A DNA stretch of 64,000 nucleotides from CAZSHG01 sp964459995. GTDB lineage: Bacteria > UBP14 > UBA6098. The DNA is taken from NCBI GenBank assembly GCA_964459995.1, contig CAYWOR010000007.1:92253-156252 (forward strand), written 5' to 3'. The position numbers and the translations under genes were made by a program. Below, piece after piece: positions 43,746 through 53,753 of the stretch (position 1 is the first letter of the stretch; each line of letters opens with the position of its first letter). Below the pieces are notes generated by a model, which was given only the letters and a program-made list of their open reading frames with translations, had not been told where the DNA came from and searched no databases.

Positions 43746-46466
43746 ATGCTCATGAATTCAAAATGTATCATAATCGGAATTATCATGTTATCCTCTGGAC
43801 TGCTCTTGGCCGCAGGCGCGGGGAACTCCATATGGGCGCATACCGGGGAGAGTTTCGCAACAACATCGTGGAACGACGAGGGGCTTTGGCTGGTCGATGC
43901 TGATTCGCGGGAAATTTCGCAGATCGAAATAGATGGAATTCGCGGGCGGTATATCGATTTCGACGGCGAAAAAATCTGCGCTAAGATAATAAATTCTGAA
44001 GGCCAAGTGCCCGTCGTGCATGATGTTATATCTGGAGAAACACTCTTTCTCACAAATCCCTCAACCTCAGCTTCATCGCCGTTTTTCATAGGGGGATACA
44101 TCGCTTGCGCAGATAAGGACTACCTAACCCTTTACGATACCTATGGTTACAGCCTCCGTTCCTTCCCCATAGGGGACATGCCCCACGGTTACGATTCACA
44201 TGGGAATCTTATTCTATGGGCTTCCGCCGACGGCGAGGTTCATACTCTCGATGTTTCAACCGGACAAATTTCAAAACTTCCCGCGCCAACTTCCCTCTGG
44301 AACGCAAAGTTCATTCATGACCAAATCTACGCCGAGGGCTCCGACGGTTTCGTCTGGTGGTTGGTCGATTCCCGATGGGAAAGGGTTTGCGAAGGAAGTT
44401 CTCCGCAGGCTTATCTCGACGGAATCATCGTAACCCGCACCATAAGCGACGGCATGGAGATTGTCGAATCCGATATCTTCCTCGTTCACAATGGGATAGA
44501 GATAAAAATCGAAGATGGCGGAATTCTCATCGCCAACGCCTCGGTTTCGCCCGACGGCAACCACATCGCCTTCTCGAATTATGCCGACGGCGGTCTTTAC
44601 ATTGCCGAAGTAGAGGGTTTCGCCCTTCGGAAGGTAGAACTTATAGCTCCGGCAGAAATTTTCGATGTCGAAACTCCGCCCCGTCCGCGTCCGGCGGAAC
44701 CTATGCTGAACAATTACGCCCCCTATCTCCATCAGGTTTACGATACTCCCAACGATTTCAACGGAAACTGGTCCTGCGGGCCTTCGAGCTGTATGATGGC
44801 ACAGGGAAAATACGAGATTCTCCCCCATCATGACATAACCTGTTCATCGCCATACAGCCACACAAGCCACTGGGGCTGGTATATTAACAACGAATACTCA
44901 TTCAACGGCTACACTTATGATATTCTCGGACTCGCCGCCGGAAGCGTATGGGTGCCGGGAGCGCACGGCTTTATTTGCAGAGAATATGGCGGTGCGGTTT
45001 GGGCGTATATGCGCAACTGGTTAAGTCAGCATACTCTTTCCAGCGTTATCGACACAACCCCCACCTGGAGCGAATACATCGCCGAAATCGACGGCGGCTA
45101 TGTGGTCGTGGCGAGCAACCACATTCGGGGACTGGGTCACATAATCCTCTTCAAGGGCTACAACGCCGACCACAGTTTCTATGTCAACGACCCATGGGGC
45201 GATGCCAACACCACGCCATATATGGACTATTACGGCGCCGACGCCATCCTCGACTGGCCCGGATATGACAACGGCCACGTTCAGCCGGATGTTCGAGGGA
45301 TTATCACTGCCCGTGGAAGCCCCCTCGGGACTGCGGACACTATCGTGGACGACCAAACCACAGGTTTCGAGCGGTTTGGGTCGTCATCTTTTTGGTGGCA
45401 GGCAGATATCGGCTGGGAATCCCATATGTGGTACACATGGTCAACCAACGCAGTGGATACACTCAATGATACCTGCTATACGACATGGACGCCGATTCTC
45501 CCCGACCGTCGATATTACGAGGTATTCGCCTACATCCCGAACAACCACGCCGTTGCCAGCGCGAAATACCGTGTTTACCACGATTTGGGAATGACCCAGA
45601 GCATCGTTCGGCAGGCGGATTATTTCAATGAGTGGGTCAGCCTTGGAACATTTATGTGCGAGGCAAACGCCGGAAGCTGGGTTTATCTCGGCGACGGCAC
45701 TGGATATTCCGGCGAAAAAATAGGTTTCGATGCAATCAAATGGTCGGACAGAGGGCCGCTTCCAACACCGGACACTCTCGTGGGGCTTTTCAGCGACGGC
45801 TTCCGCTGGGGCGGACCGATAAAGTGGCGCAGAATAGTCTCCGGCGGCACCGAGGGAATATTTTACTGGACAGGAAGCATCACTTCTACGCCCGATGTCA
45901 ATTCGGGAACATGGACTCCAAATCTCCCCGAGGCCGGCGAATACGATGTTTACGCCTATATCCCATCGACAAATGCAAATGCCAACGCAAGATACAAAGT
46001 CCATCACTCTTTGGGGGAAACGGAAGTAGTAATCAATCAGGCTTCCTTCAGCAATGAATGGGCGCATCTCGGTCGGTATTGTTTCGATTCGGGAAGCTCG
46101 AATTTTGTTTATCTCGGTGATAGAACAGGAACTTCGGGAACTTCAATTGGTTATGACGCTGTTGTTTGGCGCAATCTTGTGGTATCGATCGAAGATGTCG
46201 AAAAACCTCAAGTTTTGTCGGTATCGGTCTATCCGAATCCCTTCAACGCCTCGGTAGCATTGGATTTCGAAGGATTACCGTCTTCGGTCTCGATCGAAAT
46301 ACGCATTTACGATATTCTTGGTAATATTGTGGAGTCTTCAATAACCGAGCCGCCGACACGGAGGTTTATCTGGCGGCCTGAGGAATGTGTAGGTGCAGGT
46401 GTTTATTTCGTAAGGGCTTATGCCGGCGAAAGATATACCTCGTCGAAATTAATCTATCTAAAATAA
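43746..46466 (+). CDS. Secreted C39-like peptidase with two golvesin-type domains and sorting tag
   Basis: The 906-residue protein has a signal peptide (to about 25) and a TolB/WD40-like propeller region (30-300; DGNHIAFSNYADGG). A C39-like papain-fold domain follows (about 318-520): WSCGPSSCMM with C344 as the expected nucleophile, GLGHIILFKGYN with H465, and VNDPWG supplying Asp/Asn. Two golvesin-C-terminal-like beta domains come next (about 535-660 and 675-800; both with YEVFAYIP/YDVYAYIP, then WVSLG/WAHLG and FDAIKW/YDAVVW). The end is a sorting domain (VYPNPFNAS, IYDILGNIV, GAGVYFVRA, KLIYLK). Unusual combination of peptidase, carbohydrate- or wall-binding modules and type IX-like tag. 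The start codon has only a weak ribosome site. Confidence 0.75.
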   Translation: MLMNSKCIIIGIIMLSSGLLLAAGAGNSIWAHTGESFATTSWNDEGLWLVDADSREISQIEIDGIRGRYIDFDGEKICAKIINSEGQVPVVHDVISGETLFLTNPSTSASSPFFIGGYIACADKDYLTLYDTYGYSLRSFPIGDMPHGYDSHGNLILWASADGEVHTLDVSTGQISKLPAPTSLWNAKFIHDQIYAEGSDGFVWWLVDSRWERVCEGSSPQAYLDGIIVTRTISDGMEIVESDIFLVHNGIEIKIEDGGILIANASVSPDGNHIAFSNYADGGLYIAEVEGFALRKVELIAPAEIFDVETPPRPRPAEPMLNNYAPYLHQVYDTPNDFNGNWSCGPSSCMMAQGKYEILPHHDITCSSPYSHTSHWGWYINNEYSFNGYTYDILGLAAGSVWVPGAHGFICREYGGAVWAYMRNWLSQHTLSSVIDTTPTWSEYIAEIDGGYVVVASNHIRGLGHIILFKGYNADHSFYVNDPWGDANTTPYMDYYGADAILDWPGYDNGHVQPDVRGIITARGSPLGTADTIVDDQTTGFERFGSSSFWWQADIGWESHMWYTWSTNAVDTLNDTCYTTWTPILPDRRYYEVFAYIPNNHAVASAKYRVYHDLGMTQSIVRQADYFNEWVSLGTFMCEANAGSWVYLGDGTGYSGEKIGFDAIKWSDRGPLPTPDTLVGLFSDGFRWGGPIKWRRIVSGGTEGIFYWTGSITSTPDVNSGTWTPNLPEAGEYDVYAYIPSTNANANARYKVHHSLGETEVVINQASFSNEWAHLGRYCFDSGSSNFVYLGDRTGTSGTSIGYDAVVWRNLVVSIEDVEKPQVLSVSVYPNPFNASVALDFEGLPSSVSIEIRIYDILGNIVESSITEPPTRRFIWRPEECVGAGVYFVRAYAGERYTSSKLIYLK

Positions 46467-46470
46467 ACCG

Positions 46471-46488
46471 AAGAGAACTAATTCTCTT
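46471..46488 (+). other. Small palindromic hairpin
   Basis: AAGAGAA, CTAA loop, TTCTCTT, between the C39 gene and the next operon. No T-run; role unknown. Confidence 0.35.
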
Positions 46489-46539
46489 GATTACAGGTTG
46501 TAATAACGTATCTTTCATTGACTTGAGTTAGATCGAGGA

Positions 46540-47769
46540 GTGAAAATAAAAAGAAGAATCGTAATAGGCTTAATTGGGTTGATTATCACGTGCTCCCTTT
46601 TCGCGGATGCCGATGTTTGGAGCATACGGTTCGGCTTATTCTCGGCGGACTCGGTTTTTGTGGATAATTGGGTCTTCGCCGGAACTCATCCCGAGGCTTC
46701 CGATACATGGGATATTCGCGATATTCAAAAATTCTTCCCTCCCACTTCTGAATATGCTATTATATTTTTCCCTCATAGCAATCCTTCTGAGCCAGATTAT
46801 TGGCCATGGCCGAATAACTACGATTATTCATCAGATATCCGCACCCCTTTGGATTCCGCCAAAACATGGCGAATAAAGATAAGATCTTTTTACAGCTATT
46901 CTCGAACGCTGACAATTTGGTGGTCCGAGCTGGACGATCTTCCCGGCGATTATCTTCCGGTTTTAGTTAAAGAGGATAACGACACAATTAATATGCGCGA
47001 AAGATTCGACTATACAGCGGTTTTCCCGCCCGGGGTTCAGCGTTGGAAATTGACGGTTATTCCTGGATACTATGATAGAATGAGTGTAAGACCGCATGGA
47101 AGTATTGTAAGAGTGGCGGAAAGACGCCATTTTCGGGCATACCTTCACCACGGAGCTGATTCGATTCGCGCAAATACAGCGGTATGGTCATATCGCGGTA
47201 GCGGAGGCTGGATAAGTGAAGACGGTTATTTTACTGGAACCTCCCCCGGCGGCGGATTCGTAATCGCAGATATTGGCGGAGTTAAGGACTCGGCGGAAGT
47301 TACTGTTATTCCGGGAGGGTATTTTTTCCAGATACCTCTCGAACGCGGCTGGAACTTGATATCGCTTCCGGCGTTACCTTTCAGCAATCGCTATGACGAC
47401 ATCGTTCCCGGTATTATTCCACCGATTTATTGGTGGGATGCGGACTCGCAGAAACATCGCATATCGGACACACTCGTCGCCGGGAAGGCTTATTTTGCGC
47501 TCAGTCCAAACGATGCGATAACCGAATTTGCAGGCACACCTTTCGATTCAGTTTCTGCGCCAATTCTCAGAGGTTGGAATATGGTCGGCGGCCCAAGTCA
47601 AACCGCCTATTATCCCAGCGATTTTCAAACTTACCCTCCGGGTATTATCGTTGTCCCTCCATTCGTTTTTAACGGAAATGAATATATTCTCGCCGATTCA
47701 CTAAGCGCTAACAGAGGGTGTTGGGTTTTGAGCATGATAAACGGCGAGTTAAAAATCATATCACATTGA
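46540..47769 (+). CDS. Secreted protein ending in a two-lobed GWN module
   Basis: The 409-residue protein has a signal peptide (about 1-21) and a beta-rich body, with an Ig-like stretch near residues 200-255 (GSIVRVAERRHFRAY). The last 140 residues form a two-lobed module: RGWNLISLPALPF, GKAYFALSP, then RGWNMVGGP and RGCWVLSM, ending shortly after. There is no PNPFN sorting tail. The ATG is missing: the nearest in-frame start is GTG 46540, which overlaps the Shine-Dalgarno; the Shine-Dalgarno spacing would fit an ATA two codons later. It is followed 11 bases later by a larger gene with the same module. Confidence 0.65.
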   Translation: MKIKRRIVIGLIGLIITCSLFADADVWSIRFGLFSADSVFVDNWVFAGTHPEASDTWDIRDIQKFFPPTSEYAIIFFPHSNPSEPDYWPWPNNYDYSSDIRTPLDSAKTWRIKIRSFYSYSRTLTIWWSELDDLPGDYLPVLVKEDNDTINMRERFDYTAVFPPGVQRWKLTVIPGYYDRMSVRPHGSIVRVAERRHFRAYLHHGADSIRANTAVWSYRGSGGWISEDGYFTGTSPGGGFVIADIGGVKDSAEVTVIPGGYFFQIPLERGWNLISLPALPFSNRYDDIVPGIIPPIYWWDADSQKHRISDTLVAGKAYFALSPNDAITEFAGTPFDSVSAPILRGWNMVGGPSQTAYYPSDFQTYPPGIIVVPPFVFNGNEYILADSLSANRGCWVLSMINGELKIISH

Positions 47770-47780
47770 GAGGTGGTATT

Positions 47781-50700
47781 ATGACTACCAAATTAAAAAT
47801 TTCGTTGACTATTATTCTTGTGTGTGTTTTCGCGCTTCACGGAGACACGAATTATTTCAAAGAGAGATTCGAGTCATTGCAATACAGCAATGCGTCGAAA
47901 ACGACAGCCGATTGGAACACCTATGACCAAATAGGCGCTCCGGGAAGGCTCTCTGCACGTGAAGTGGCGAATGTTACGACATCGACAGGGCGTCCGGTGG
48001 ATGTTGCAACAAACGGAAAGTATGTATTTATCGCAATGAGCGGCGCAGGCGGACTTTCGATACATAACGCCCTGAATCATACAAGGCTTATCACCCTTAA
48101 TACCGGCCTTAACGAGCAAGGTGTAGCGATCTATGGCCGCTATGCCTATCTGGTTAACGATGGCGGACGTATTACAAGAGTCGATTGCGGCGATGTTACT
48201 GTAGTTCCCTACGTTGTTAATAACGATCATGCAGGCACAGATCTTCGCGCTGTAGAGGTTTCCAACGGCTGGCTTTATATCGCTTCGAGTGCGGGATTAA
48301 TTGCAAAGAACGATTACAACGGCTCGAGTTTTACTGTAGCAACAACAAACGCCCGCGATGTTGCCATATATGGCGCATATATCCTTCTTGCCGACGGCAA
48401 CGGTGGACTGAGAGTATATCAGCATTCTAATACCGGAGCGGCGCCGACTTCTGTGGGTTCTGTCACCCTTAGCGATTGTAGAGGGGTCTCGGTTTATGGC
48501 AGTTATGCGATTGTTGCCGCCGGAGATAGTGTGTTTATTGTCGATGTCGGCAATCCGGCATCACCAAGCGTGGTCAACAGACTTGGCACCGCCGGGAATT
48601 GTAACTCCGCTTGTGCTCAATCCGGCAAACTTTATGCCGCCTGCGGCTCCGCAGGAACTATGGTATTTGTTGGAGAAACTCTCACGAGTCTTAGGCCGGT
48701 GGGCATCACACAGCCGCCTTTTGCCGGCTCAGCAACATCGGTGGTGGCAGTTGGACATGAGGTTGCTGTAGCTCAGAACACGAGCGGAACTGTGCAGTAT
48801 TTGTCGCAGGGAAATACAATTCAACCTTCCGGTTCATGGACATCGACAGATCCGATTTTTGAGTCGACGCCTATCGGGGCAACAATACATGGGGACTATC
48901 TTTATGTCTCCGAGCAGACCTATGGCCTTATCGTTTACGATTTGAACACGATGACGAGAACAGCCGAAATTCCGGTTCCCGGCGGGACTTCCGCTACGGG
49001 GCTTTGCGCCGAGGGGAATTATCTTCTGCAAGGGCTTGGTGTCGGCGGGCTTAGATGTTATAGCCTCGCGGATCCCTCCAACCCTTCGGTTCTATGGACA
49101 GAAGCCGGAATCGGCGGAGGCACAACGATAATGGGGGTCGCTTCGGATGGCGTCTATGCCTATGTCGCCGCCGCAGGATTCGGAACTACCGGGATTTACA
49201 AGATACCAATTTTAGGCGGAAGCCATGCGCCGGTTGCATCGAGAAGCATTGCGGCCAATATTTATGATCTTTGCGTTAACGGCAAGGTGGTTTACGCCGC
49301 GGCTACTAGCCTTGGGCTTATCGCCATGAATCTCGATTTGGATGTAATCGATTCATACGACCATGGTTCCGGTTCCTGCGACGGGATTATTTGCGAGAAC
49401 GACTATGCTTATGTCGCTTATGGCTCTGCAGGATTACTGATTTTAGATATTGGCGACGTCGGTGGAACTTCGGGAATCACTTTGGCGGGAGGTATTGTTC
49501 CGGCCTCGATCGGTGATATCCTCGCCATTTCAAGATTCGATAAATATCTGTGTGTCGGTCAGGATGATCACACACGCCCTCTGATGTTTGTCGATGTTTT
49601 CAATCCTCCATTACCCGGAACGCCATTAACAAGCCTTGCAGGAGTTCCAGTTCCGAACGGCCTCTCCATTCCGGCATCTATTATGAAATGGAATGAGAAC
49701 CTTATTGTTGTCGATTACTTATACGGCGTCTATTCGTGGGAAGCCTATCCGAACGACTGCACGGACAGCCTTATACAAAATTCGACTCTTCATTCGAAAC
49801 AGATTTCCTCACTCACTGGAGTAAAATATCTGAACTGGAAAGCATGGGAGTTCTTCCCAAGCGACAATAAGGACACGTGCGATTACACAGTTTATTATTA
49901 TCGTCCATCGATAGCTTCGTTTGACACTTTGCGTATGATATACAGCCCTTCTCCGGGGTTTAATGAGTATTCAAGGCCTATCCCCCCCCCTTGGGCAGAG
50001 GAGAGCTGGTATCAGATCGATGATTTCGCGGGCATAGTGGCTGACAGTATTTGGTGGTTCATCGACATTGCCGAGCATCATGATTCATGGGCTAATCCGG
50101 ACTCTGGCGGACTTGGAGGCCCATATTCGGGTGTTTGGTTCGTCGATTCGCTTCAAGTAGGTTATTCGAATGGAGCATGGCCGGGTGCACGTGCAAGGAC
50201 TATGACAATTCATGTCGATTTCGGCGGCGAAAGCCAGGACTTGATTTTCGGAATGGACTCATCGACAACGGATAGGTATGATCCCGCTTTGGATGTCCCC
50301 TTTGTGCTTCCAATATCTCGTCCCTATGCTTGCTGGACAATCGATGATCCGGCAACACCTGTAGGAGTGGGATTTTCGGCATTCTATTCGCCCGCAATGA
50401 TCGGCGCACGCCCTGTTCGACTTGTTCTTAGCCATCCCGCTACCTTGAGATGGACAATTCCACCCGGACTCGATAACGGCGCTTTTATTCTCGATGGCGT
50501 GGACATGGCCTCCACAACTGAAATTGATCTTCCGGCAGGCGAGTATAAGATGATTCCAGCCGGCGGATTCGCCCTCGGATTCCAGACTACACTTAGAAGG
50601 GGCTGGAATTTGGTTGGCCTTCCCGCACTTCCGATAACTGAGAGTGCGACAGAGGCCTTCAACACAAGTTCAACCTTTATTTGGAGCTACAACGATGCCA

Positions 50701-51695
50701 TAGGCGGATATTACAATCCAGAAAAGATAGAGCAAGGCAAAGCCTACTTCGTTTTCGCGGAAAGGGATAACCGTGGCGATTTCTGCGGAGTCATCTCTGA
50801 TAGAGTCCGCACAAAGATTCATCCCGGATGGAATCTCATATCCGGTCCGGCTTCGGGTGAGGTGCACATCACGAATCTTGTAACCAGACCGGATGGCGCG
50901 TTCTGGGAGGGGCCGCTCTATCGGTTCACCGATGAGGGTTACGAAGCCAGCGAATGGATTTCACCCGGCGCAGGATATTGGCTTTTCGGACTTGCCGACG
51001 CCGAACTTTTCATCGATACCGAAGTTGCAGATAGAAGCAAGGTTACGTCACTCGAAAAACCGGAGTTATTGTCGAATCTGAGATTGGTTTCTGGCGGAAA
51101 TGAGACTAATCTCGGTTTGGGAATCCATCCAAATGCAATCGATGGTGTAGATTCTCGTTTCGATAGGCTTCAACCACCATCAAGTCCGGGCTCGGAGAAT
51201 ATTGGATATCTGTTTGAACGTAACTCCCCTGCCCCGTTATCTATGAATGTCAACCGTGAGGGTTTATGGGAGCTTCATATCAGACGTAACTGCACTGCAT
51301 ACAGCGAACTGCCGCTTGTCGCAACAAAAGATGGGGTGAGTATAGATATTGGCCCTTCTGGCGCGATTGTTTCAGCGGGTATCTATAAAATAGCCTATTC
51401 GGAGAACAAGCTTCCAGAGTTAATTACTATCGCAGTCCGCCCGAATCCCTTTAATGCGGTTACTTTTATTAAAATGGACATTCCATTTGAATGCAACGCT
51501 GAACTTGCGGCCTATGATATTAACGGCAGAAAGGTCAACACCATTTTCTTAGGCGAACTTGGTTCTGGAACCCACAGCCGTGTATGGCGCGGCACCGACG
51601 ACCTCGGCAGAAATCTTCCGACTGGCATTTATTATCTCAAACTCAAAATCGACGACGAGCACTCTTTCACGACAAAAGCTGTGTTGTTGAAATAG
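47781..51695 (+). CDS. Secreted LVIVD-propeller protein with GWN module and type IX-like tag
   Basis: ATG 47781 is preceded by GAGGTGG; 1304 residues. After the signal peptide (about 1-21) there are many short propeller repeats of the LVIVD type (RPVDVATNGKYVFIAMSG, GVSVYGSYAIVAAGDSVFI, RFDKYLCVGQDD) across about 50-650. A middle domain (about 690-930) is followed by the two-lobed GWN module (RGWNLVGLPALPI, GKAYFVFA, PGWNLISGP, GYWLFGL), and the tail is a sorting domain (VRPNPFNAV, AYDINGRKV, PTGIYYLKL, KAVLLK). LVIVD proteins are usually surface or adhesion-linked; no enzyme motif was seen. Confidence 0.7.
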   Translation: MTTKLKISLTIILVCVFALHGDTNYFKERFESLQYSNASKTTADWNTYDQIGAPGRLSAREVANVTTSTGRPVDVATNGKYVFIAMSGAGGLSIHNALNHTRLITLNTGLNEQGVAIYGRYAYLVNDGGRITRVDCGDVTVVPYVVNNDHAGTDLRAVEVSNGWLYIASSAGLIAKNDYNGSSFTVATTNARDVAIYGAYILLADGNGGLRVYQHSNTGAAPTSVGSVTLSDCRGVSVYGSYAIVAAGDSVFIVDVGNPASPSVVNRLGTAGNCNSACAQSGKLYAACGSAGTMVFVGETLTSLRPVGITQPPFAGSATSVVAVGHEVAVAQNTSGTVQYLSQGNTIQPSGSWTSTDPIFESTPIGATIHGDYLYVSEQTYGLIVYDLNTMTRTAEIPVPGGTSATGLCAEGNYLLQGLGVGGLRCYSLADPSNPSVLWTEAGIGGGTTIMGVASDGVYAYVAAAGFGTTGIYKIPILGGSHAPVASRSIAANIYDLCVNGKVVYAAATSLGLIAMNLDLDVIDSYDHGSGSCDGIICENDYAYVAYGSAGLLILDIGDVGGTSGITLAGGIVPASIGDILAISRFDKYLCVGQDDHTRPLMFVDVFNPPLPGTPLTSLAGVPVPNGLSIPASIMKWNENLIVVDYLYGVYSWEAYPNDCTDSLIQNSTLHSKQISSLTGVKYLNWKAWEFFPSDNKDTCDYTVYYYRPSIASFDTLRMIYSPSPGFNEYSRPIPPPWAEESWYQIDDFAGIVADSIWWFIDIAEHHDSWANPDSGGLGGPYSGVWFVDSLQVGYSNGAWPGARARTMTIHVDFGGESQDLIFGMDSSTTDRYDPALDVPFVLPISRPYACWTIDDPATPVGVGFSAFYSPAMIGARPVRLVLSHPATLRWTIPPGLDNGAFILDGVDMASTTEIDLPAGEYKMIPAGGFALGFQTTLRRGWNLVGLPALPITESATEAFNTSSTFIWSYNDAIGGYYNPEKIEQGKAYFVFAERDNRGDFCGVISDRVRTKIHPGWNLISGPASGEVHITNLVTRPDGAFWEGPLYRFTDEGYEASEWISPGAGYWLFGLADAELFIDTEVADRSKVTSLEKPELLSNLRLVSGGNETNLGLGIHPNAIDGVDSRFDRLQPPSSPGSENIGYLFERNSPAPLSMNVNREGLWELHIRRNCTAYSELPLVATKDGVSIDIGPSGAIVSAGIYKIAYSENKLPELITIAVRPNPFNAVTFIKMDIPFECNAELAAYDINGRKVNTIFLGELGSGTHSRVWRGTDDLGRNLPTGIYYLKLKIDDEHSFTTKAVLLK

Positions 51696-51702
51696 GTAGA
51701 AT

Positions 51703-52317
51703 ATGAGAAATTTGGTAATCCCCTTTCTTGCGTTAGCCTGCATGACACTCTTCGCCGATTCGCTATCGTGTTATAAAGAAAACATGGTGGATGCGATATT
51801 GCGTATCGAGAAACGCGGATATGTTTTCGAAACTTTTTTAAAGTGGGGTCAGGAGGGCAATAACCGCGACCTTCTGAATCACAAATTTACATGGGCGTAT
51901 CGCGACGGCAACGGACACATCCTCAACGACGCCGAATTTCTGGACAAAATCGGTCAGGAGCAAGCCGCACAGAGGATGCGCGATCTGTATCAAGATCGAA
52001 AACGCACCGGGAATCTTCGAATGTTCATAGGAACACCTTTGGGAATTGCAATGACTACAATTGGCGTGCTTTGGCTCGATCATAATTTCCAACTCGAAAA
52101 TCCATCGACAATGGATCAGGCCGGAGCTGTTGTTCTTGGGGTTAGTGGAATTGGAGTCAGCGTAGGATCTTTGATCTCATATTTCACTACACGCAATATC
52201 GATCCATACGATCATGAGATAACGCGGCTTCAGACTCTCGATATGATAGACAGGCATAATAATGCCGTCGTATCGCGATGCCGTGCGAAGGAAGCCAGAA
52301 GGGACAAACCCGAATAA
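51703..52317 (+). CDS. Small membrane protein of unknown function
   Basis: The 204-residue protein has a signal-like N-terminal helix (1-17), a soluble helical region (with RIEKRGYVFETFLKW), and two closely spaced hydrophobic stretches (about 108-125 and 145-165) that look like a hairpin in the membrane. The C-terminus is charged. It starts seven bases after the upstream LVIVD gene, so it ends the three-gene operon. I do not recognise the family. Confidence 0.55.
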   Translation: MRNLVIPFLALACMTLFADSLSCYKENMVDAILRIEKRGYVFETFLKWGQEGNNRDLLNHKFTWAYRDGNGHILNDAEFLDKIGQEQAAQRMRDLYQDRKRTGNLRMFIGTPLGIAMTTIGVLWLDHNFQLENPSTMDQAGAVVLGVSGIGVSVGSLISYFTTRNIDPYDHEITRLQTLDMIDRHNNAVVSRCRAKEARRDKPE

Positions 52318-52342
52318 CCCCGCAGTTTATAACGGAATGTTA

Positions 52343-52369
52343 AAGCCGCGTTTTTTTGCGGCTTTTTTT
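52343..52369 (+). terminator. Rho-independent terminator
   Basis: AGCCGC, T-rich loop, GCGGCT followed by seven T, after the operon ending at 52317. Confidence 0.88.
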
Positions 52370-52458
52370 CCGTAAAGAAATTATTAAATAAGTGTTGACT
52401 TTGAAGTGAGAACATTTTAGCTTTAGTAAGTTCTAAACAACCAATGAAAGGAGAAAGG

Positions 52459-53637
52459 ATGAAGAAGACGTTAATCTTATTCGCGCTGTTACTCTGCGCG
52501 GCCGCTGTGCTCGGTTCATATTCGAGGCAGATGGCACTGGGTTCCGGCTCGAAATTCTTCCGCGATGCGGTGGATGTCATCCACGCCCCGGGTTTGGCAC
52601 CTCAGCATGGTAATCTTGTCGATGCGGAACTCGGTTCCTATACCACTGCCGGTGGCACCCCTACAGGTCAGTGGGCGATGGTCAATCTGAATATGAACGA
52701 TGCAGTTTATATTGGCGCCGCTCTTCGCCGCATCGAAGGCTATGCTTTTCAGCTTGCCGATGATTTTTCGATCACTGCGCCAAATCCCGGTTTCGATGTT
52801 TGGGGAGCCTACGATATGGGTGGTTTCTCGATCGGTTTAGGTCTTTATGCCGCCGGCTATAGCGAAAAAATGACCTGGGACGGTTCCGATCAGGAGAACA
52901 ATTACAAAGCGGGTGTTACCACTATCAAAGCCGGTATCGGTGCTAAGGTTGGCGATGCTGATATCGAGGGGACAGTGAATTTCAGCATGAATGGCCTGAA
53001 AGAGGAAAACATCAACTCCGCTAACGAAACCCAGACTTGGGAAACCACAGGTGGAAGCCATATCTCTCTTGGTCTTCGCGGGTTCATTCCTTGGGGTTAC
53101 GATGCGGAATTGGTTCCGGTTGTTGCCTTTTCGACATTCAGCCACAGCCTCGAAATGAAGAGCTACAGCGGCACGGTAACAAATTTTGGCGATTACAGCG
53201 AGATGTTCCTCACTGCTGGTGCGGCTCTTAACTACAAGGTTATGGAAGATGGTGTCGTTTCCGTGGGTCTTTCGCTTAACATGGCCACCGAAAAGGACGA
53301 GATCGATACGACCGCCAAGACCGAAAGAAAGACCATAACTTTGCCCGAGGTTACGATTTCTGCTGAAATCCCGACCTTCAAATGGATGGTTCTGCGCGCG
53401 GGTGTTTCGAAAGAGTTTAACAAAAACACTTTCACTACTCCCGTAACCGAATCAACATGGAGCGATTCCGAGTTGAATAATACCTTCATCAACTTTGGTG
53501 CGGGACTCACTTTCGGAAACTTCGAGTTGGACATGACCATTTCGGAGAGCTTCTTGTTCTATGGGCCTAATTTCGTGAGCGGTATAAATAACAACATCGC
53601 CGCGATGGCCTCATTGAGCTATTACTGGAATCGCTAA
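52459..53637 (+). CDS. Outer-membrane beta-barrel protein, unknown function
   Basis: The ATG at 52459 has AAAGGAG upstream; the in-frame start five codons earlier has none. The 392-residue protein has a signal peptide (1-19) and many amphipathic strands (WGAYDMGGFSIGLGLYAAGYS, LGLRGFIPWGYDAEL, INFGAGLTFGNFELDMTI), ending in a strand with LSYYWNR. It looks like a monomeric barrel of the UPF0164/PorV-like style. It is flanked by terminators on both sides, so it is monocistronic. Substrate unknown. Confidence 0.6.
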   Translation: MKKTLILFALLLCAAAVLGSYSRQMALGSGSKFFRDAVDVIHAPGLAPQHGNLVDAELGSYTTAGGTPTGQWAMVNLNMNDAVYIGAALRRIEGYAFQLADDFSITAPNPGFDVWGAYDMGGFSIGLGLYAAGYSEKMTWDGSDQENNYKAGVTTIKAGIGAKVGDADIEGTVNFSMNGLKEENINSANETQTWETTGGSHISLGLRGFIPWGYDAELVPVVAFSTFSHSLEMKSYSGTVTNFGDYSEMFLTAGAALNYKVMEDGVVSVGLSLNMATEKDEIDTTAKTERKTITLPEVTISAEIPTFKWMVLRAGVSKEFNKNTFTTPVTESTWSDSELNNTFINFGAGLTFGNFELDMTISESFLFYGPNFVSGINNNIAAMASLSYYWNR

Positions 53638-53659
53638 ATAATCGATTCCCTATTTTATG

Positions 53660-53690
53660 CCCCGAGTATATTTTACTCGGGGTTTTTTTT
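53660..53690 (+). terminator. Rho-independent terminator
   Basis: CCCCGAGTA, 5-base loop, TACTCGGGG followed by eight T. Confidence 0.92.
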
Positions 53691-53709
53691 ATAGTTTGAC
53701 AAACACGGA

Positions 53710-53737
53710 TTGAAATCTTAACTTACATTATTATAAA
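53710..53737 (+). promoter_or_regulatory. Promoter candidate for the PAS-GGDEF gene
   Basis: TTGAAA, 16-base spacer, TATAAA, 16 bases before the start; another -35-like TTGACA lies at 53696. Confidence 0.45.
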
Positions 53738-53753
53738 ACTGAATTGGAGGAAT

